From assembly GCA_015493505.1 (NCBI GenBank), contig WGDA01000055.1, positions 1 through 42,810 of the forward strand: 42,810 nucleotides of DNA, in the 5' to 3' direction. The DNA is from Pseudomonadota bacterium. GTDB taxonomy: Bacteria > Desulfobacterota > S145-22. The position numbers were made by a program, and so were the translations under genes. Below the pieces are notes generated by a model. That model did no database searches. It saw nothing but the letters and a program-made list of their open reading frames with translations, and was not told the DNA's origin. Positions 41,175-42,810 of this stretch are shown piece by piece; the stretch's first letter is position 1; each line of letters opens with the position of its first letter.

Positions 41175-42452
41175 CTATTTCAGTGACTTCAATCCTGCCG
41201 GAAGTTCTATTTTCCCTTCCGCAATGTTGGGTGGGAAGACAATCTGGCGTGTTCCATTCTTACGCCACTGGATCATACATCCCATAGCCGTTTTGGCGGG
41301 ATCCATGCCAAAGATTACCTGATGGTCTTTCCCAAAACGGATGTGGCCCATGGCACCGTCCCGACTCGTTTTTTCAAGCGCAGCGACAACCTTGTCCCCA
41401 TCAACCGTCCCGGCCCGTTCTATCGCCTCTTTCAGAATATACACCATTTCATATGCAGGTGCAGGGCCGTGACCCGCTTCAATCGGCTTACCGTATTTAC
41501 GCTTGTAGTCATTAAAAAAGGTGACAGATTTCGGAATCTTCGGGCATGGTACATCCCCGACCTCGAAAATCGCATTAATCGCGCCGGCAATCTTATGATC
41601 GAAGGTTTTCCAGGCATTGGGCCCCGCCAGAGGGGAGATAAATCCTGCCATAAGCGCGGGTATCTTCATAGATTTCCACTGCTTCACGAGAATCCCGCTT
41701 TGTGGCATGTCGAAAATCGGAAGAATTACCTGGGCCCCACCTGATTTAGCCTTCATCAAACCGGATGAAAAATCAGAAGATCCGGTGGGATAAGCCTGCC
41801 GTCCCACGACTTTCCACCCGGCCTTTTTAAAATAAAGCTTGATCATCAAATCTCCGGTCTTTCTCGCCCACGCCACATCCTGATTCATGATGTAAACCTT
41901 GTTGAATCCAAACTGTTTGTTCAGGTAGGCCATGGTCCCTGCCAGATACTTAATGAGATAAACGGCGTTAAGGCAAACCCTGAAGGTATATTTATATTTC
42001 TTGTAATGTTTGATGACCTTTCTCTGCATGACCGGAGACATGGCTATCCCCAGAAGTGTCGGAACCTTGTATTTTGCAACCAGATCCATACACGCTATCG
42101 CCGCTTCGGACCTGAACGATCCAATCACGATAAAATTCGCTTTATCCTCCAGAATGACCTTTTTATATGCTTTGATAACTTCAGATACAGGAACCCCCGG
42201 TTCCGCGCCTCGCGCGTCAATCGCCACCACTTTGAAAGGTCTTTTTACATTCCCGACCTTAACTCCTCCAGCCTTATTAATTTCTTCTACAGCCAGTTTA
42301 ACAGCCTTGAGACCCTCTTTCCCTTCCAGGAAGCCCAAAGAAGTTGGTACACCCAGAATGATGGGTTTTGCTGCGCGCGCTTGAGGAACAACCCCTGCGA
42401 CACCAACTATCACGAATACCAACGCCGTAAAAAGTAAAATTGTCCGTTTCAT
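41175..42452 (-). CDS. livK: Periplasmic substrate-binding protein of the liv transporter
   Basis: A 425-residue protein of the type 1 periplasmic-binding (Leu/Ile/Val) family. Signal peptide MKRTILLFTALVFVIVGVAG...ARA. The mature part has ILGVPTSLGFLEGKEGLKAVKLAVEEINKAGG, DARGAEPGVPVSEVIKAYKK, and SSDFSSGLMKAKSGGAQVILPI, the standard lobes. The ligand is not evident: amino acid, amide, urea or an aromatic acid are all possible. GGAGG five bases before the ATG. First and probably best-expressed gene of the operon. Confidence 0.93.
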   Translation of the reverse strand: MKRTILLFTALVFVIVGVAGVVPQARAAKPIILGVPTSLGFLEGKEGLKAVKLAVEEINKAGGVKVGNVKRPFKVVAIDARGAEPGVPVSEVIKAYKKVILEDKANFIVIGSFRSEAAIACMDLVAKYKVPTLLGIAMSPVMQRKVIKHYKKYKYTFRVCLNAVYLIKYLAGTMAYLNKQFGFNKVYIMNQDVAWARKTGDLMIKLYFKKAGWKVVGRQAYPTGSSDFSSGLMKAKSGGAQVILPIFDMPQSGILVKQWKSMKIPALMAGFISPLAGPNAWKTFDHKIAGAINAIFEVGDVPCPKIPKSVTFFNDYKRKYGKPIEAGHGPAPAYEMVYILKEAIERAGTVDGDKVVAALEKTSRDGAMGHIRFGKDHQVIFGMDPAKTAMGCMIQWRKNGTRQIVFPPNIAEGKIELPAGLKSLK

Positions 42453-42484
42453 GTTCCCTCCTTTTTAAAACATGTTTTGCATTT

Positions 42485-42505
42485 CAAGGGGGATTATCTC
42501 CCTTG
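42485..42505 (-). promoter_or_regulatory. Hairpin in the liv operon leader
   Basis: CAAGGG (42485-42490) and CCCTTG (42500-42505) pair exactly around a nine-base loop in the ~160-base 5' leader of the liv mRNA. The leader shows no riboswitch I recognise. Confidence 0.35.
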
Positions 42506-42618
42506 CTTATCTCTTTTATCCCGAGAATCAAATTTCATAAGGCAACTTGCGTGACCCTCGCTTTTTAAGAGTGTTTCCAAACAATAACAAACAACGTCTC
42601 CTTGGAAGGATGTTTTAA

Positions 42619-42645
42619 ATTATATTGAATCGCTTACGTTGTCAA
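42619..42645 (-). promoter_or_regulatory. Promoter of the liv operon
   Basis: On the minus strand TTGACA (42640-42645) and TATAAT (42619-42624) both match sigma-70 consensus perfectly. The spacer is only 15 bp, shorter than ideal, as in promoters that need an activator. Bases 42646-42810 beyond it show nothing I can name. Confidence 0.6.
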
Positions 42646-42810
42646 TAAATTCTTGGATCCCCAAAATCCGCGATTGGTTTTATGTGTTCCAGGGGTTTGA
42701 GCTTTTCTGGTTTCAAAAAGCCCTTTCTCAGAGTCAGAGAGTCTCAGTCAAGGGTGATAAGAGGTCCCCTGAGGTCCATTTATGCCATCCCTTTACGTCA
42801 TCTCTTCCCC

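Overview
The window looks like part of the chromosome of a Gram-negative bacterium. lpxC and a YidC with a periplasmic domain imply an outer membrane. The korDABC ferredoxin oxidoreductase, the liv/acyl-CoA synthetase operon, large PAS histidine kinases and a sigma-54-type promoter fit an anaerobic Desulfobacterota (Deltaproteobacteria)-like organism. That assignment is inference from gene content; no marker here fixes the taxon.

Layout. (1) 1-10.7 kb is an accessory, defence-type region of mixed base composition. It holds a decayed adenine methyltransferase (Mod-like; one nonsense codon, one frameshift), then a tight four-gene operon with its own promoter and dyad: three unrecognised proteins and a RelE-UvrD fusion helicase. 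Next come an AT-rich membrane protein/DUF2971 pair, a Fic AMP-transferase with a winged helix, an NYN-domain nuclease, a ~970 bp gene-free stretch full of dispersed repeats with two copies of a 35-bp palindrome, and a Panacea-type toxin-antitoxin pair. (2) 10.8-19.3 kb is housekeeping: DUF2059 protein, dprA-topA, then rpmH-rnpA-yidD-yidC-jag-mnmE, the conserved origin-proximal cluster. A perfect 16-bp parS (ParB site) lies right after mnmE, so oriC should be close. dnaA, mnmG and parAB are not in the window. (3) 19.3-25.6 kb: radical SAM protein, rhomboid protease (convergent, 75-bp coding overlap), a decayed glcD-type FAD oxidase pseudogene, and korDABC. (4) 25.6-29.1 kb: two tandem histidine kinases on the minus strand, the second ending in a degenerate receiver. 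(5) 29.2-36.0 kb: lytic transglycosylase, pgsA, rarA, a DUF1850-like protein, cupin, folC, an RNase HI family gene, RNase P RNA (rnpB), and lpxC behind a sequence matching the sigma-54 consensus. (6) 36.0-42.5 kb: a minus-strand branched-chain-amino-acid-type ABC operon (livK-H-M-G-F) ending in an AMP-forming acyl-CoA synthetase.

The best candidate for an undescribed system is the 1618-5502 operon. It has a near-consensus promoter, an inverted repeat over the -10 region as in self-regulated modules, three co-translated proteins of no recognised family, and a helicase carrying a RelE-like toxin fold. It sits in a region of toxin, nuclease and restriction-type genes. Its function is not shown by the sequence. 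The palindrome pair, the sigma-54-type lpxC promoter, the parS overlapping a start codon and the terminator-like hairpin just before the NYN gene are the next most notable items.
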